From Gnetum montanum (taxonomy: Eukaryota > Streptophyta > Gnetopsida > Gnetales > Gnetaceae), in assembly GCA_015680685.1 (NCBI GenBank), contig MNCI01010794.1, positions 32,732 through 96,731 on the forward strand: 64,000 nt of DNA, in the 5' to 3' direction. Position numbers and translations under genes: made by a program. Numbering within the stretch: the stretch's first letter is position 1; every line of letters begins with the position of its first letter. Below are positions 33,392-44,403 of the stretch, in pieces. The notes beneath the pieces were generated by a model. It made no database searches, was not told the origin of the DNA, and saw only the letters and a list, made by a program, of their open reading frames with translations.

Positions 33392-34602
33392 ATGGATGAC
33401 ATTTTATCTACACCGCTAGTTTTAACAAGCTTACACATTGAAATCATTAGACAGCTTGATCCCACACTAATAGAAACTAACCTAGCCCTTAATGACGTAA
33501 TCATAGCCATGTCGAAAATATCTCTAGACTGGCCAGAGCAATCGACGCGCATGCTAGATCTGGAAGTTGGGGATGTAACTGAAGATCCACTCAATGAGGT
33601 CTCTGTGGTTACGCATAGGGGTGAGACTAAAACTCTCAAGGTTAGTTCTCTATTAGACCAAAAGGTAAATGATGACATAAAACAGGTTCTCCAGAACAAC
33701 ATCACGTTGTTTGCATGGTCATACAAGGATATGTCGGGACTAGACCCAAGATTAATTCAACACAACATAATCCTAGATCCCCATATCAAAGCCGTCAAAT
33801 AGAAAGCACGAAAGATCAAGCCAGAAGTCGCGCTAGCAATACGTGATGAAATCACTAAACTGTACCAGGCTGGTTTTATTCACGTAGTTGATTACTTGGA
33901 TTAGGTATCTAACATTGTAGTAGTTCCTAAAAAGACCGAGGGAATACGCATCTGCATAGACTTCCGGGACTTGAACAAAGCTACAATCAAAGATAACTTC
34001 CCATTGCCGAGTATCGATCAATTGGTGGATACTACCACTGGGCATGCGCTTTTTTCCTTCATGGATGGCTTCTCCGGCTACAATCAAATACGCATCAACC
34101 CAGAGCATCAGCTAACAACGACATTTATGATGCCCTGGGGAACCTTTTGTTACACCATGATGCCTTTTGGCTTAAAAAACGTCGGAGCGACATATCAATG
34201 AGCCATGACGTACATCTTTAGCGATTACCTCCTAGGGAGACTGAATGACTATGTTGACGATATAGCTGTTAAATCTTTAGATGTTCTAAGTACGATCTCC
34301 AACTCAACCCAAAAAAGTGTGTGTTCGGAGTCAAAATTGGACGCATGTTGGGTTTTGTGGTATCGAAAACTGGCATACGCGTGGATCTTGACAAAGTCAA
34401 AGCCATTGTTGAATTAACACCCCCTACAAGTCTTAAGTAATTACGCGGATTACATGGGAGGTTACAGTTTATCAGGTGGTTCATCTCGAGATTAACCGAC
34501 AAGCTACACCCTATGCAACATTTTCTTAAAAAGGGGGTTAATTTTAAATGGATAGACGATTGTCAACGTGCGTTTGACAGCTTGAAGCAAGAGCTTCAAC
34601 GC
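33392..34602 (+). pseudogene. Reverse transcriptase of element O
   Basis: Opens MDDILSTPLVLTSLHIEI. The linker domain leads to VVVPKKTEGIRICIDFRDLN near 33920, FSFMDGFSGYNQIRINPE near 34053, MMPFGLKNVGATYQ near 34158 and the catalytic box YVDDI near 34250. After a frame change near 34290 come LNPKKCVFGVKIGRMLGFVV and the connection domain, cut by the gap. Stops at 33802 and 33904 replace Q or W, and TGA at 34199 replaces R. It copies the element RNA into DNA. Confidence 0.9.
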
Positions 34603-34699
34603 NNNNNNNNNNNNNNNNNNNNNNNNNNNNNNNNNNNNNNNNNNNNNNNNNNNNNNNNNNNNNNNNNNNNNNNNNNNNNNNNNNNNNNNNNNNNNNNNN
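34603..34699. other. Assembly gap (97 N)
   Basis: The gap falls in the first RNase H domain of element O. Confidence 0.95.
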
Positions 34700-35400
34700 C
34701 TTAGCATTAGTATTTACGCTCAAGAAGTGTAGGCATTATCTTTTTCGTAGCCAAGTCAACATCATCTATAAAAATAATATTCTTAGGGCCATTACGCATA
34801 ACTTATATGAAAGTAGCAAAATAGCTCGTTGGAAGGCTATCACGATAGAATTTGATTTGCATTACATTGGCCAATCTTCTACGAAAGGCCAAGCAATAGC
34901 CGACCAATTAGTAACATCACCTATTGACAGTCAGGCAACCATAGAGCCTCAATTCCTGGACGAACATGTACATAGCTTAAGCCCTGTCTTGACAGGCCCC
35001 GAAGCAATGTTATACTTCGACGGAGCTTCAACTGTTAGAGGCGGCAGCATCGTTATAGTTATTACACTATCACCTGAGGATGTACATCTTCACGCTTATC
35101 GCTTGACCTTCCCCTGTACAAACAATGTGGCAGAGTACGAGGGACTCCTCAGGGGATTACTAACTACCAGCGAACTCGATGTTCGATACCTGGCAATTAG
35201 GGGTGATTCAATGCTCGTCATCAATCAGATCACAGGAGTCTACGCCTGCAAGGCTGCACATCTACAGCCCTATTGCGATATGGCTAAAGAACTTTTGAGG
35301 CGGTTCACGACCATCGATGTCCAACACGTGCCACGCACTGGCTACACTGGCTTTGAACGTACCCTCACACTTGTTCAACACCTGTCCCGCATTAATAATA
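34700..35400 (+). pseudogene. RNase H and second (archaeal-type) RNase H of element O
   Basis: After the gap LVFTLKKCRHYLF and ARWKAITIEFDLHYIGQ are the end of the gypsy RNase H. A second domain follows: AMLYFDGASTVRGGSIV near 35008, NNVAEYEGLLRGLL near 35122, and AIRGDSMLVINQITG near 35198 with the expected Asp, Glu and Asp. This extra RNase H is a hallmark of the Tat lineage. Frame changes around 35390. Confidence 0.85.
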
Positions 35401-36708
35401 GATTGCACAGATCCCATCATTCAGGTAGCGCAAATATCTACTCTGCTCGAGGATAGAACGCCAGAGTGGTACAATAGCATTAAGACTTACCCCTTGCATG
35501 GCAAGCCACCGCACGAATTAACACACGTGCAGAAAGATGCAATCCGCAAGCGAGCTAGGCAGTACATCATCATAGGAGACAGTACTCTTTGTAGACGTTC
35601 TTTTGATGGTGTGCTGCTTACTTGTGTTAACAAGGACCAAGCACAACGTATAGTTGGCAAGGTCCACGAGGGACTATGCGGAGGACATGTAGCACCACGG
35701 GCTATGGCTTCAAAAATCCATCGCTTAGGGTATTACTGGCCTTACATGGAAAAAGAGTGTTTGACAAAGGTTAAAATTTGCGACATGTATCAGTGTCACG
35801 CAAATCTTATACACATGTCACCTACAGAGTTGCATACGACTCAGATAACATGGCCGTTTCAACGATGGGGACTAGACATCATAGGTCCCATCACACCGAA
35901 ATCTTCTGCAGGTCATAGCTTCATAATTACTGCTACTGAGTACTTTACAAAGTGGGTAGAAGCTATTTCTTTATGAAATATCACATCTCAACAAATTTGT
36001 CATTTCATCTTAGACAACATTGTAACTAGATTCAGTCTCCCGATGACTATCATGACTGATAACGGGCCACAGTTTAGTAGTACGGAAACCAAATCCTTCT
36101 ATGATACCCTTGGCATTAAACAATCTTTTTCCTCACCCTATTACCTGCAAGCAAATGGTCAAGCTGAAGCCACAAACAAGATCATCATCAATCTGCTCAA
36201 GAAAATGCTTGACAGCAATAAGAGGCAGTGGCATGAGAAAATCCTCTATGTGCTATGGCATACCGTACTACATGTAGGACAGCTACAGACAGTACGCCCT
36301 ATAGCCTAGTCTACGGATCTGAAGCAGTGTTGCCCCTCAAATTGCAAATTCCTTCTCTGAAAATGGTCCTCTCCACAATTATAAATGAGGCTCAACACAC
36401 TGAGTCGCGGATCATGGATTTGAATTCAGTAGAAGAGAAGCGAATACAGACACTTGATACAATCCAGAAGTATCAAGACAAATAGAGGCAAAAGCATCAC
36501 CATAATCTCCAGCAGCACCTGATCAAGAAGGGAGATTTAGTTCTCAAGGCCATTCGCAAACCAGTGGGAAAATTCTCTACAAACTGGGAGGGCCCTTTCT
36601 TGGTGGTTGATGTGTATGGCAATGGAGCATTCAAACTAGCGGACAACGACGGCAATGAGCTACCAAATCCTGTTAATCATATATATCTGAAGCGGTACTA
36701 CATATAGT
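35401..36708 (+). pseudogene. Integrase of element O
   Basis: Zinc-binding HHCC: HEGLCGGHVAPRAMASKIH near 35666, then CDMYQC near 35781. Catalytic triad: WGLDIIGPI near 35868, MTDNGPQF near 36052, and QANGQAEATNK near 36149, all three acidic residues kept. The C-terminal part is in another frame from about 36255 (TPYSLVYGSEAVLPL), ending GKFSTNWEGPFLVVD and HIYLKRYYI with stop at 36706-36708. One stop near 35974 and one frameshift near 36250 disable it. Confidence 0.9.
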
Positions 36709-36750
36709 TGCATCTCCAGTGTGAACATCAGGTATGGCCATAATCATCTT

Positions 36751-37232
36751 CTATGATGCTAAACTGGCAACAACCGTTCGCTACGATGTAAAACTGACAC
36801 TCCCTTCACGCGTCCGCCATGACGCTAAACTAGCACTGATCGTCCACTAAGACATAAAACTAGCAAGTTGTAACCGTCTGCTACGACGTAAAACTGGCAG
36901 TTTTGTACAGGTCCGCCAAGACGAAAAATTGGCATTTCCTACATGCGTCCGCCACGACGCTAAACTGGCATCAGCTGTCCTCCATGGCGCAAAATTGGCT
37001 CAGGTAAGTGATCGTCTGCTGAGACGTAAAACCAACACAGACTTGTCCCTGGGTCATGACACAAAACTGACACCCACAGCACGGTCTGCTGAGACCATAA
37101 ATCAACTTCACCACCATCTGCTCTGATGTAAAACTAGCATTTCTCGATCCGCCCAGACTTTAAACTGGGACCATGGTATGCTGAGACTTAAAACCAGCAA
37201 CGACAGTCTACCAGGACTTAAAACTGGGACTC
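36751..37232 (+). repeat. Degenerate tandem repeat array, about 15 units
   Basis: Units of roughly 30-38 bp of the type CGTCCGCYACGACG then TAAAACTGGCA, at variable spacing from ATGATGCTAAACTGGCAAC (36753) to about 37232. It lies between integrase and the 3' LTR. Hypervariable tandem repeats at this place are known in Ogre-type elements and can seed satellites. The core resembles the repeat at 28708-28810. Confidence 0.8.
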
Positions 37233-38403
37233 ATAAGCTGCCATCATGCAAGTCAAGCGAGCGTGATCATCTCTGTGCAACCGTAAGACAAACGAGGTGG
37301 GGCACTGACACAGCCCCAGCGTCACTACCTCACCGGCATTCTGCTGATCTCTCGGATGTGCTGAAGGGCATACTACTGACCCCTCGGAGATATCATCACC
37401 GCACCCATTCCAGCGGTGGTACCTCTGAGAGGTTAGTTTCACCGTTCGGAGCCCCAAAGGAGTTCTCATTAATTATGACTTTGAGAATCTCCGCTCATCA
37501 TCACTATCAGGCTCTGGCTTCACAAATTCATCTGGTTGGTTCGTTACATAACCAGTCAGGTGCACTGAGTCTGATGTTCTTTGGCGGTGATATGTTGGGC
37601 CGAGCGTCAAGGATGAAGACTCGAGCCTCATGTTACAGTTCCTCCTTCACGGCTCGATCACTTTATCTCGTCTCCAATAGTACTTGTTTCAACAACCTCG
37701 CCTGCGATTCACACAGACAATGGTATCCTCTGTTTTTTTCTTTGGTTGCAGGTTACTTGTTACGAAGACGTCGTTTGAAGGTGTGTTCATCTGAGTGGTG
37801 TAATACCGATAGCGGTTTGAGATAGCTGCTTAAGTTGGTTTGTCCACTCGGAGGGGTGCATCCTTGTGTCCCTCATAATCTTACCCCTAGCCCTTATCAC
37901 TATCCTTAACTATCCCATCCGCTTCCCATACGCAAAATGCACATATGCTGCACACGCTTTCCGCATCTGCATTGCAATCAAGTCCATGAACTGGCGTAAC
38001 GCAACTCGCCTAGTGGACGCTAAAAAAAAAGAGCGGGGGTCAGCAAAATGGGTGAAATACATCTCACCTAGGCTACGCAGATGCAACACAATTTGTCTAT
38101 GCAACCCCCTTTAACACAAAATGATGGCATAACTCCATGCAAACGCAATCGCAGGAGAAAGCCTATTTGCTTATGCGTGAAAAATCTATCCCCGCCCATT
38201 TGCATCTTCCCCGAACCTCATTTGTGTCTTCCCTGAACCTGTTTCCTCCTATACCATTCTATCTCTCATTTCCTTCATCTCTGCTCCTCTGTATTGACAG
38301 GGCGACAACTTGAGTACTTGTTGATAAACGCTGTTGGTACTTTCATCGGCTCGGTGTTTCGTATTCTTCGTCGATGTCTTTCAGGCAAGCCCTCTAACCG
38401 TCA
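37233..38403 (+). other. 3' untranslated region of element O
   Basis: GC-richer than the surroundings and without protein motifs. The two open frames here have no recognisable content. Confidence 0.5.
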
Positions 38404-38414
38404 ACAAAGAGGGG
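38404..38414 (+). other. Polypurine tract of element O
   Basis: ACAAAGAGGGG, four bases before the 3' LTR start at 38419. It primes plus-strand DNA synthesis. Confidence 0.75.
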
Positions 38415-38418
38415 CCAT

Positions 38419-40009
38419 TGAAACACTGTAGAAATTGTGAATCAGCCTCAGGTGAAGATTCACGATTCAGGCAAAAGTTCGTGATAGAATTCCAGAAGGT
38501 AGAACAAGGCAAAGAAAGGCAAAACGGCGCCCGGCATCAAGTCTCCAAGTTCATTACAGATTTCAATTTTACTATGTTTTCTGTCTTTACGCTACATTAT
38601 GCAACATCGCGTAATGACGCTTAGCGTAATTTTGCTTAACATAGTTTGACATCAGAAGGTGAGTTACTTCAGCAAATTTGGTGAACCTTAAGGCCTAAGC
38701 AGCATAATATGCGACTTCTCGCATATCCTACCAAGTCTTTTGTCCAAGGTTGGATTTACACTCTGTTACGCAAGGCAGCGTAATGAGGTTCAAAAGGGTC
38801 AAAAGGAAAGTCCAAAGGAAGCGTGACAAATCGGCTCCTTTCTTTTTGCAGATTGATCGCCTTATGCTCGTTACGCTACGCAGCGTACGTCAGCATAATT
38901 TATCATCGAGTTGATCATTTTTTACGCTTCGCTACGTAAATGAGCGTAAAACAGCTTGACTCACTATTTCCATGCTTTGTTACGCTCTGCCATGCAACGT
39001 AGCGTAAACAAAGGTAATACAGTGTAAAGCCGGCTAAAGCAGTTACGCATTTGCTATCCATATGCGCAATACGCTGATAAGCATATTTGTGCGTAATCAT
39101 GAAGCAGCTTCAGCAAAGTGTTGACAGCATACATTGCAATGTGACGTGACACAGCCAGTTCGTCAAGTCAACGGCATCTGGGAAGCTCGGGACACATGTT
39201 ATCAAGGCCGTACCTTTTCTGCATGTTGTCACAGCTTATAAATATCCCAATTGGCGAAGAAAGAAGGTACCTTTTTTTTTGAAAGGAGAGCAGCAGTGAG
39301 CATCTTCAACTTTTGGCAGTTATCATCTTTGAGCAAAAACAAGAGACATTTTTTTGAGCATTTTGGTAGCAGGACTGATTATACCCTTTGGCGAAAATAC
39401 AGTTCTCCCATCGGTGATCCTTGGCAGTTTGAGCAGAGACTATCCAAAGTGAAGAAGATAGATCAGAGATCGCAAGATCATCTAGTGCGGTTGGCAGGAT
39501 CTATTGGCCAGACATAGTTGGTTGATAGGCATCTGAGCTTGACCTTCCTTGCACTCCGTCTTTGGCTTATAAGGTAGACCGAGCTCCATTCTGCACTCCT
39601 TGTTAAACAATTTTCTTATTATTTTGTGTATGTTCCGCACAAGAGAATCTAAGTCTTCCCATTGTAACTTTGTATACAAAATACTCGTTCCTTTCAAGTC
39701 AAAGTATAGATCTTGAAATCACGCATTTCTCTTAGATCTGATTCCCTTTGTCACGTTAATGTTGTCATTATTGCAATCTATTTACATCGTTTTCCTCTCT
39801 TTTTGCGATTTATCGAATCAGATCGTTCCACGAAATGCCTATAATCTTCGTCGATTTACTGATTTAGTAAGTCCCTGTCTGATTGACAAGATCGTTCAAG
39901 GCACTGCAGATTCGTTTTCTCCAGCACAGCCCTCGCACGGATCCTTGGTTAAGACTATGTACACGGATTTTGTTTGGTATTCCAGCTGCCGACATTTTCC
40001 ATCGTTACA
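38419..40009 (+). repeat. 3' LTR of element O
   Basis: 1591 bp, pairs with 22829-24429, TATA box at 39237-39244. It ends CGTTACA and is followed by the target duplication GGAAG at 40010-40014. Confidence 0.95.
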
Positions 40010-40014
40010 GGAAG

Positions 40015-41160
40015 TATGCTAGATATTACGGAGACTGTGAGAATACCAACAAGGCATCAAAAAGATAGCCAGATCAAGCACTTAGACATGAATAATATCC
40101 CATGCTTCGAAGGGGGATACAATGCTGATCCAAAAAATCATTTACAGGCATTCCACGATGCCTGCACCTTGCAAAATATCGAAAATAAGTGGCAAAAATT
40201 AAAGTTGTTTCCTAGGACACTCATAAAGGAAGTAGAGAGTTGGTACCGGTCCTTAGAGCCGAAAACCATTAGAAGGTGAAGTACGATGTTAGAACTCTTC
40301 AACGATAAATACCAAACGTACTGCAGAGTGTCTAACTTGTGTAAGAAGATCCAAGGATGGAAGAAGGGTAATCACAAACCCTTGGATGCTACCATGGGTC
40401 GCTACTACACATTGCTACATTGTTGCCCAGGCCATGGTTACGCACAATGGGATCAACTCCGCCATCTTGTAGATGGGCTAAGGTATAAAACTAGGAGAAC
40501 CCTTGGGACTTATGCCCAAGGGAGACTATCTAAACTTAGATCCCATGAAATTCATCAATTTTTGGAGCAAGTAGCTAAAGAATAAGGGGAGCTACGGAAA
40601 AGAGAAAGAACAGAAGAATATAACCATGATCCTTTCCTCCGGAAGAGGGAAGTGAGATTCTGCAATGAAGAGGATGAGTCACCACTCGAAGATTTGGTGA
40701 ATAGAAAAAATTTTCCACTTCAAAAATTAACAACAGAAGTGGTAGCTAAGGTAGATCAGATACAGGACTCCTTAGATAGTAGACTTGAACTTGTCCTGAA
40801 AATCATAGAGGAGTTTAAGGAGGAATGAAGTAGTGACAAGGACAAGAAAAAGCGGAGAGATTCAGGCCATGCATGTGACAAGGGTAGGGAAAAAATGAAT
40901 ATCGCCGATGAGGTTGTGGATTTGGATACAGACAATGACGGAGGATGTGAGATCTACCAATATGACCATCCTAAGGGATGTTATCCAATCTTCTCACATC
41001 TACAAGAGTTTGAGGTGTATGTGCTCAACCCAGGACTTAACAAACAACAAGCACCTCGAAGGTTACCTTATCCCCAAGGTAACCCAAGGCAGTTCCACCA
41101 ACAGTTAACATATTATCCAAGTGGAACTCCACCACAACCTATCAGGCAACACCAGCAGTG
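40015..41160 (+). pseudogene. Gag of unit 2, C-terminal part
   Basis: Continues the frame cut at 22828 (SMLDITETVRIPTRHQKD). The capsid-like domain reads CFEGGYNADPKNHLQAFHDA near 40105, KLFPRTLIKEVESWYRSLEP, and KKIQGWKKGNHKPLDATMGR near 40346, parallel to unit 1 Gag. A knuckle remnant CEIYQYDHPKGCYP lies near 40948, with the second Cys changed to Tyr. A Gln/Pro-rich tail follows. Stops at 40277 (TGA), 40583 and 40827. Confidence 0.82.
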
Positions 41161-41669
41161 ACAACACCCATAGTCATGGGGGATGCCATTGCCTAAGAAA
41201 CAATACCCTTACCGGAAACCCAATTCTTATGGCTATTACGTGTAGCAGCCAGTTTCTCCAAGTGACTCTATGGATCACACAACTCTACAACATCACTACC
41301 AAGTTCGGGAGTATTTTAGAAGGACTCCTTCTCCTCTAGGAGACATACCAAAAACCTACCATCCTTCAAATCCATCCACCTCTCTTACGCTGTTAGTTCC
41401 AATACCACCTGCTCCAACAATGCAAGGTGAACTCCCCACTCAATCGTAGCAACGTAATGCTACGAGAGGTGTAAATCTTCAACCCACTACTGGTTTTGAC
41501 AATCGCAAGAAGAGAAGACCTTTCTTCAGAACCAAAATCCCAGACAAGCTCTCACAATCACAAGCGGTTGAGTCTGTGCACGCTCCTCCAACATACAAGG
41601 CTTCGGATCTCCCTTCAAATCAATACCAGAGCTCAACGCATATGGTTATGTTAACACATACTATTACTG

Positions 41670-42256
41670 ACTAGATCAAGGTAGGCCACCTTCCCAGGAA
41701 ACTATCTGACCCTGGATGTTCCTTAATCTATCTCCAAGTCACCGGGAACAAACGACATAAGGCTCTTCTTGACTCAGGTTTCAGAGTCAACTTAATATCA
41801 TGAGAAATGTATCAAGCCTGGAACCTGCCTCCACTCAAGAAGAGCAATATTCAACTAGAGCTAGTTGACTAGTCCATCACCATTCCCTTGGGATTGGTGG
41901 AGGACATCGTTACCACTGTGTGTGGTTGGTCATACCCAGCTGATTTCCTGGTGATAGAGGTCAACAGCAACGAAGGGGACTTCCCAATTATAATGGGAAG
42001 AGCATGGCTAAGTACAATAGATGCATGCCTAGGAATCTGCGATCTTTCCTTGGAAATATCTAACTTAAACATTTATGGAAAGATCGAGAAGAAGAAAGTT
42101 CCATGCATCACATATAGTGACTCAGAGGGTGATGACATGGGGGAATGCTCGGCACTTCCTGCATGTAACCAGTGTGCACTAGAGGATAACATTCAAAAGT
42201 ACCTGTATGTAGCAACCACTCAACAAGAGAACACCCCGTGGTTGACAGGTAATTGA
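41670..42256 (+). pseudogene. Protease of unit 2
   Basis: KLSDPGCSLIYLQVTGNKRH then ALLDSGFRVNLIS near 41762 with the catalytic Asp-Ser-Gly. After a TAG near 41869 come GWSYPADFLVIEV near 41931 and FPIIMGRAWLSTIDA near 41982, the usual retropepsin end. D has the same stretch at 53250-53600. No RT follows; about 100 bp later the sequence resembles the region after integrase in D. Confidence 0.82.
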
Positions 42257-44403
42257 AAAAGCAACCGACCAACATGCATGGAATGAACTGGGGGAACAAC
42301 TCATGTACATAACGAAAGCATAGATACATTGGAATATGAGCATCGCCAACTTCCATCCCTTAACCTGAAAACATCAATTGGGAGAAGTTGGAAACTTTTA
42401 AGAAATTCAAACAAGTACTCATTATTTCAGATCTCTCCCTTTCCATTCAATCATGGGGGAGATGGCCACCTATGCTGATCATTTGGGGCCCTCAGTTCTT
42501 TTTATTTTTTGTTTTACACATTTTTGTTTTACATGTTTTTGTTTTACACATTTTTGTTTTACAAATTTCTTTAACTTTTCTTGTTTTTGTTTGACAACAT
42601 TGTTTATAACTTTTTCATTTTGTGTGTGTGTGTGTGTGTGTGCGCATGTGTTATCCACCTTGTAAGTTTGTCATTCAATAAGTGTTCTTAATGATGGTAT
42701 GAACTATTTTTATATTGATTGCTAATATTTTGTTTTTACCTTTAAGTTATGATGTTGATACTAAGGTATGGTTCTTTTGATATAGCAGGCAATGAGTCCA
42801 CTTCATCCATACATCCAAAAATTTTTGTGGTCTCTCTCGGTTTGGAAATGTACAGTCCCTTTTTAAATAAGAACTATAACGAATCGGTGACTGGGTATTT
42901 CTCAAACTAAGGAAGGACTCAAGGATTGAAAAGGGTGTGACTTTAAGGGAACTTGATGCATTTGTGTTGGCCATTCTCTTGGGTGCTTGGATGTTTTCTT
43001 CTTGAGTTTTCTTACCGCTTTGATGTTGCCCATTTATCGGGAAGATGAGTTAATAAAAATAACAAAGTCTTTGCATGGTGTGGTTCTCACGCATAAACAC
43101 ATAAAACAAAAAAAAAAAAGAGAAAAGGTGAGAATTCAAAGCACACCCCTTAGACAAAATAATCATTTGGAATACAAGCACTAGTTATGGAACTAACAAT
43201 AAAAATGTTCCCTCTAACTAAGGTCCTTCTTGCTTCCCATTCTGTCCTCCTTAGTTTCTTTGGAATGGTGGTGGCTCTTGGGTGAAGGCATTCTTGTTAC
43301 TTCAAGGAGATGGATTGGCCGAACACATTAATGCGAAGTTACTGGATGTGGTTTGTTTGAGGCTAGACTTGGAATGGGATCTACTAAGTTATAGTAACCA
43401 TGAAATACACAAGGGGTTGTACACCACCTTGTTCTTGGGATTCCATTCCATTCTCTTCTTTCCATCCTTCTCTCCATTGTTTACCTTATTGCCATTTGTA
43501 TCATTAATGTATATTTTGGTTGATGCATTGTTTTCTTTTTGGTAAATTCTTGTGGTTAAGACTTTAACTCTTGTTCCAAATGACATTCTCAGAGCCTACG
43601 GACTCTTTGAATGTGGGTTTGTTAGGGCATTAAGGGCATGAGCTTGCTTTGGGGAGGACCCACTAACATTCCTATTTGGTGCACCAGTTAAATTCTTTTC
43701 CTTAACATTTTTTGCAATCCACTCTGTTTTGTTCATTTCCATCTTAACATCCATTTCATCAATGTTATAGTTGTCTCTTTTTCTCCATCTTTCTTGTTCT
43801 TTTTCTTTATCCATTCTATTGCTACCATAGGTTCGTTCTTAGTCATGGGGGTTCAGACCCAAATTTTTTTGATTTTCTCCTAACCCCTACTACACCTTTG
43901 ATAGTTATCATGAATATATCTCCAGACCCATATCAGCCATATGACAACTCAGCCAATGGACCTTTCACCGAAGCAAGGTATCAACTGCATTGAAATTCAT
44001 TTACCCTTGCTAATATAAAGACTTTTTTGTGTGTGTAGATGGCAATCATGCAACAATGGATTAGATCTAGAGAGAACACTTTCAATGGAGCAATGCTGAA
44101 ACAGCTATGCAAAGAACGAGATGGATGGCACGCTTACGGATGGACAAAGAAAGGCACAATCTTGGCGTTGGCAGCAACAAGATTTCTTCTCTTTTCTCTC
44201 TTCTCTCTTAGCTGCCAAATAAGGCCTAATGTCAAATGTATAAAGTGTTCACTCTTGTTGTCATGAACACCAGTTTTATCTTGTCTTGTAATGATGATCC
44301 ATTCACATGTCATCCCATTAGTTCCATTTGAGTCAATAATTCCATACCATCCCAATATTTTGTAAGGAACTCGAGGACGAGTTTTTATTTAGTTATGGGG
44401 GTA
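42257..44403 (+). other. Non-coding 3' region of unit 2
   Basis: After GGGGGAGATGGCCACCTATG (parallel to the end of pol in D) comes a T-rich spacer with repeated TTTTTGTTTTACACA units (about 42495-42565) and a TG microsatellite (about 42622-42645). The conserved block GCATTAAGGG..TTTGGGGAGGACCCACT is at 43623-43665, and CTTAGTCATGGGGG at about 43848. ORF3 is missing. A small frame from ATG 44039 (MAIMQQWIRSRENTFNG, 75 codons) follows a 3' splice-site-like TTTTTTGTGTGTGTAG. The region ends with GTCATGGGGG-like ATGGGGGTA before LTR3. Confidence 0.5.

Larger units (their letters stand above)
22829..40009 (+). mobile_element. O: complete Tat/Ogre-type LTR retrotransposon with antisense gene
   Basis: 17,181 bp bordered by GGAAG at 22824-22828 and 40010-40014. 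LTRs of about 1.6 kb start TGAAACAC and end CGTTACA. The order is LTR, primer site, gag-protease, about 4.9 kb intervening region with an antisense seven-exon gene, RT, RNase H, second RNase H, integrase, tandem repeats, purine tract, LTR. The second RNase H and the break between protease and RT point to the Tat lineage near Ogre, where an intron at this place is known. In the first ~123 aligned LTR bases I count 8 differences, mostly transitions. It is the youngest layer here but all genes carry stops. Confidence 0.9.

Noticed and set aside
36751-37232. CRISPR-like array
   Set aside because: Units are degenerate, spacing is irregular, and the context is a plant retrotransposon.
37178-37825. 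Plus-strand frame of 215 codons between integrase and the 3' LTR of O
   Set aside because: Starts in the tandem repeats, low complexity and Ser/His-rich in a GC-rich 3' UTR, with no counterpart recognised in E1. It probably occurs by chance.
42620-42650. TG repeat as a regulatory Z-DNA site
   Set aside because: Ordinary microsatellite in a T-rich spacer; no support for function.
42388-42665. Phe/Cys/His-rich plus-strand frames
   Set aside because: Produced by the repeated TTTTGTTTTACACA units of the T-rich spacer.
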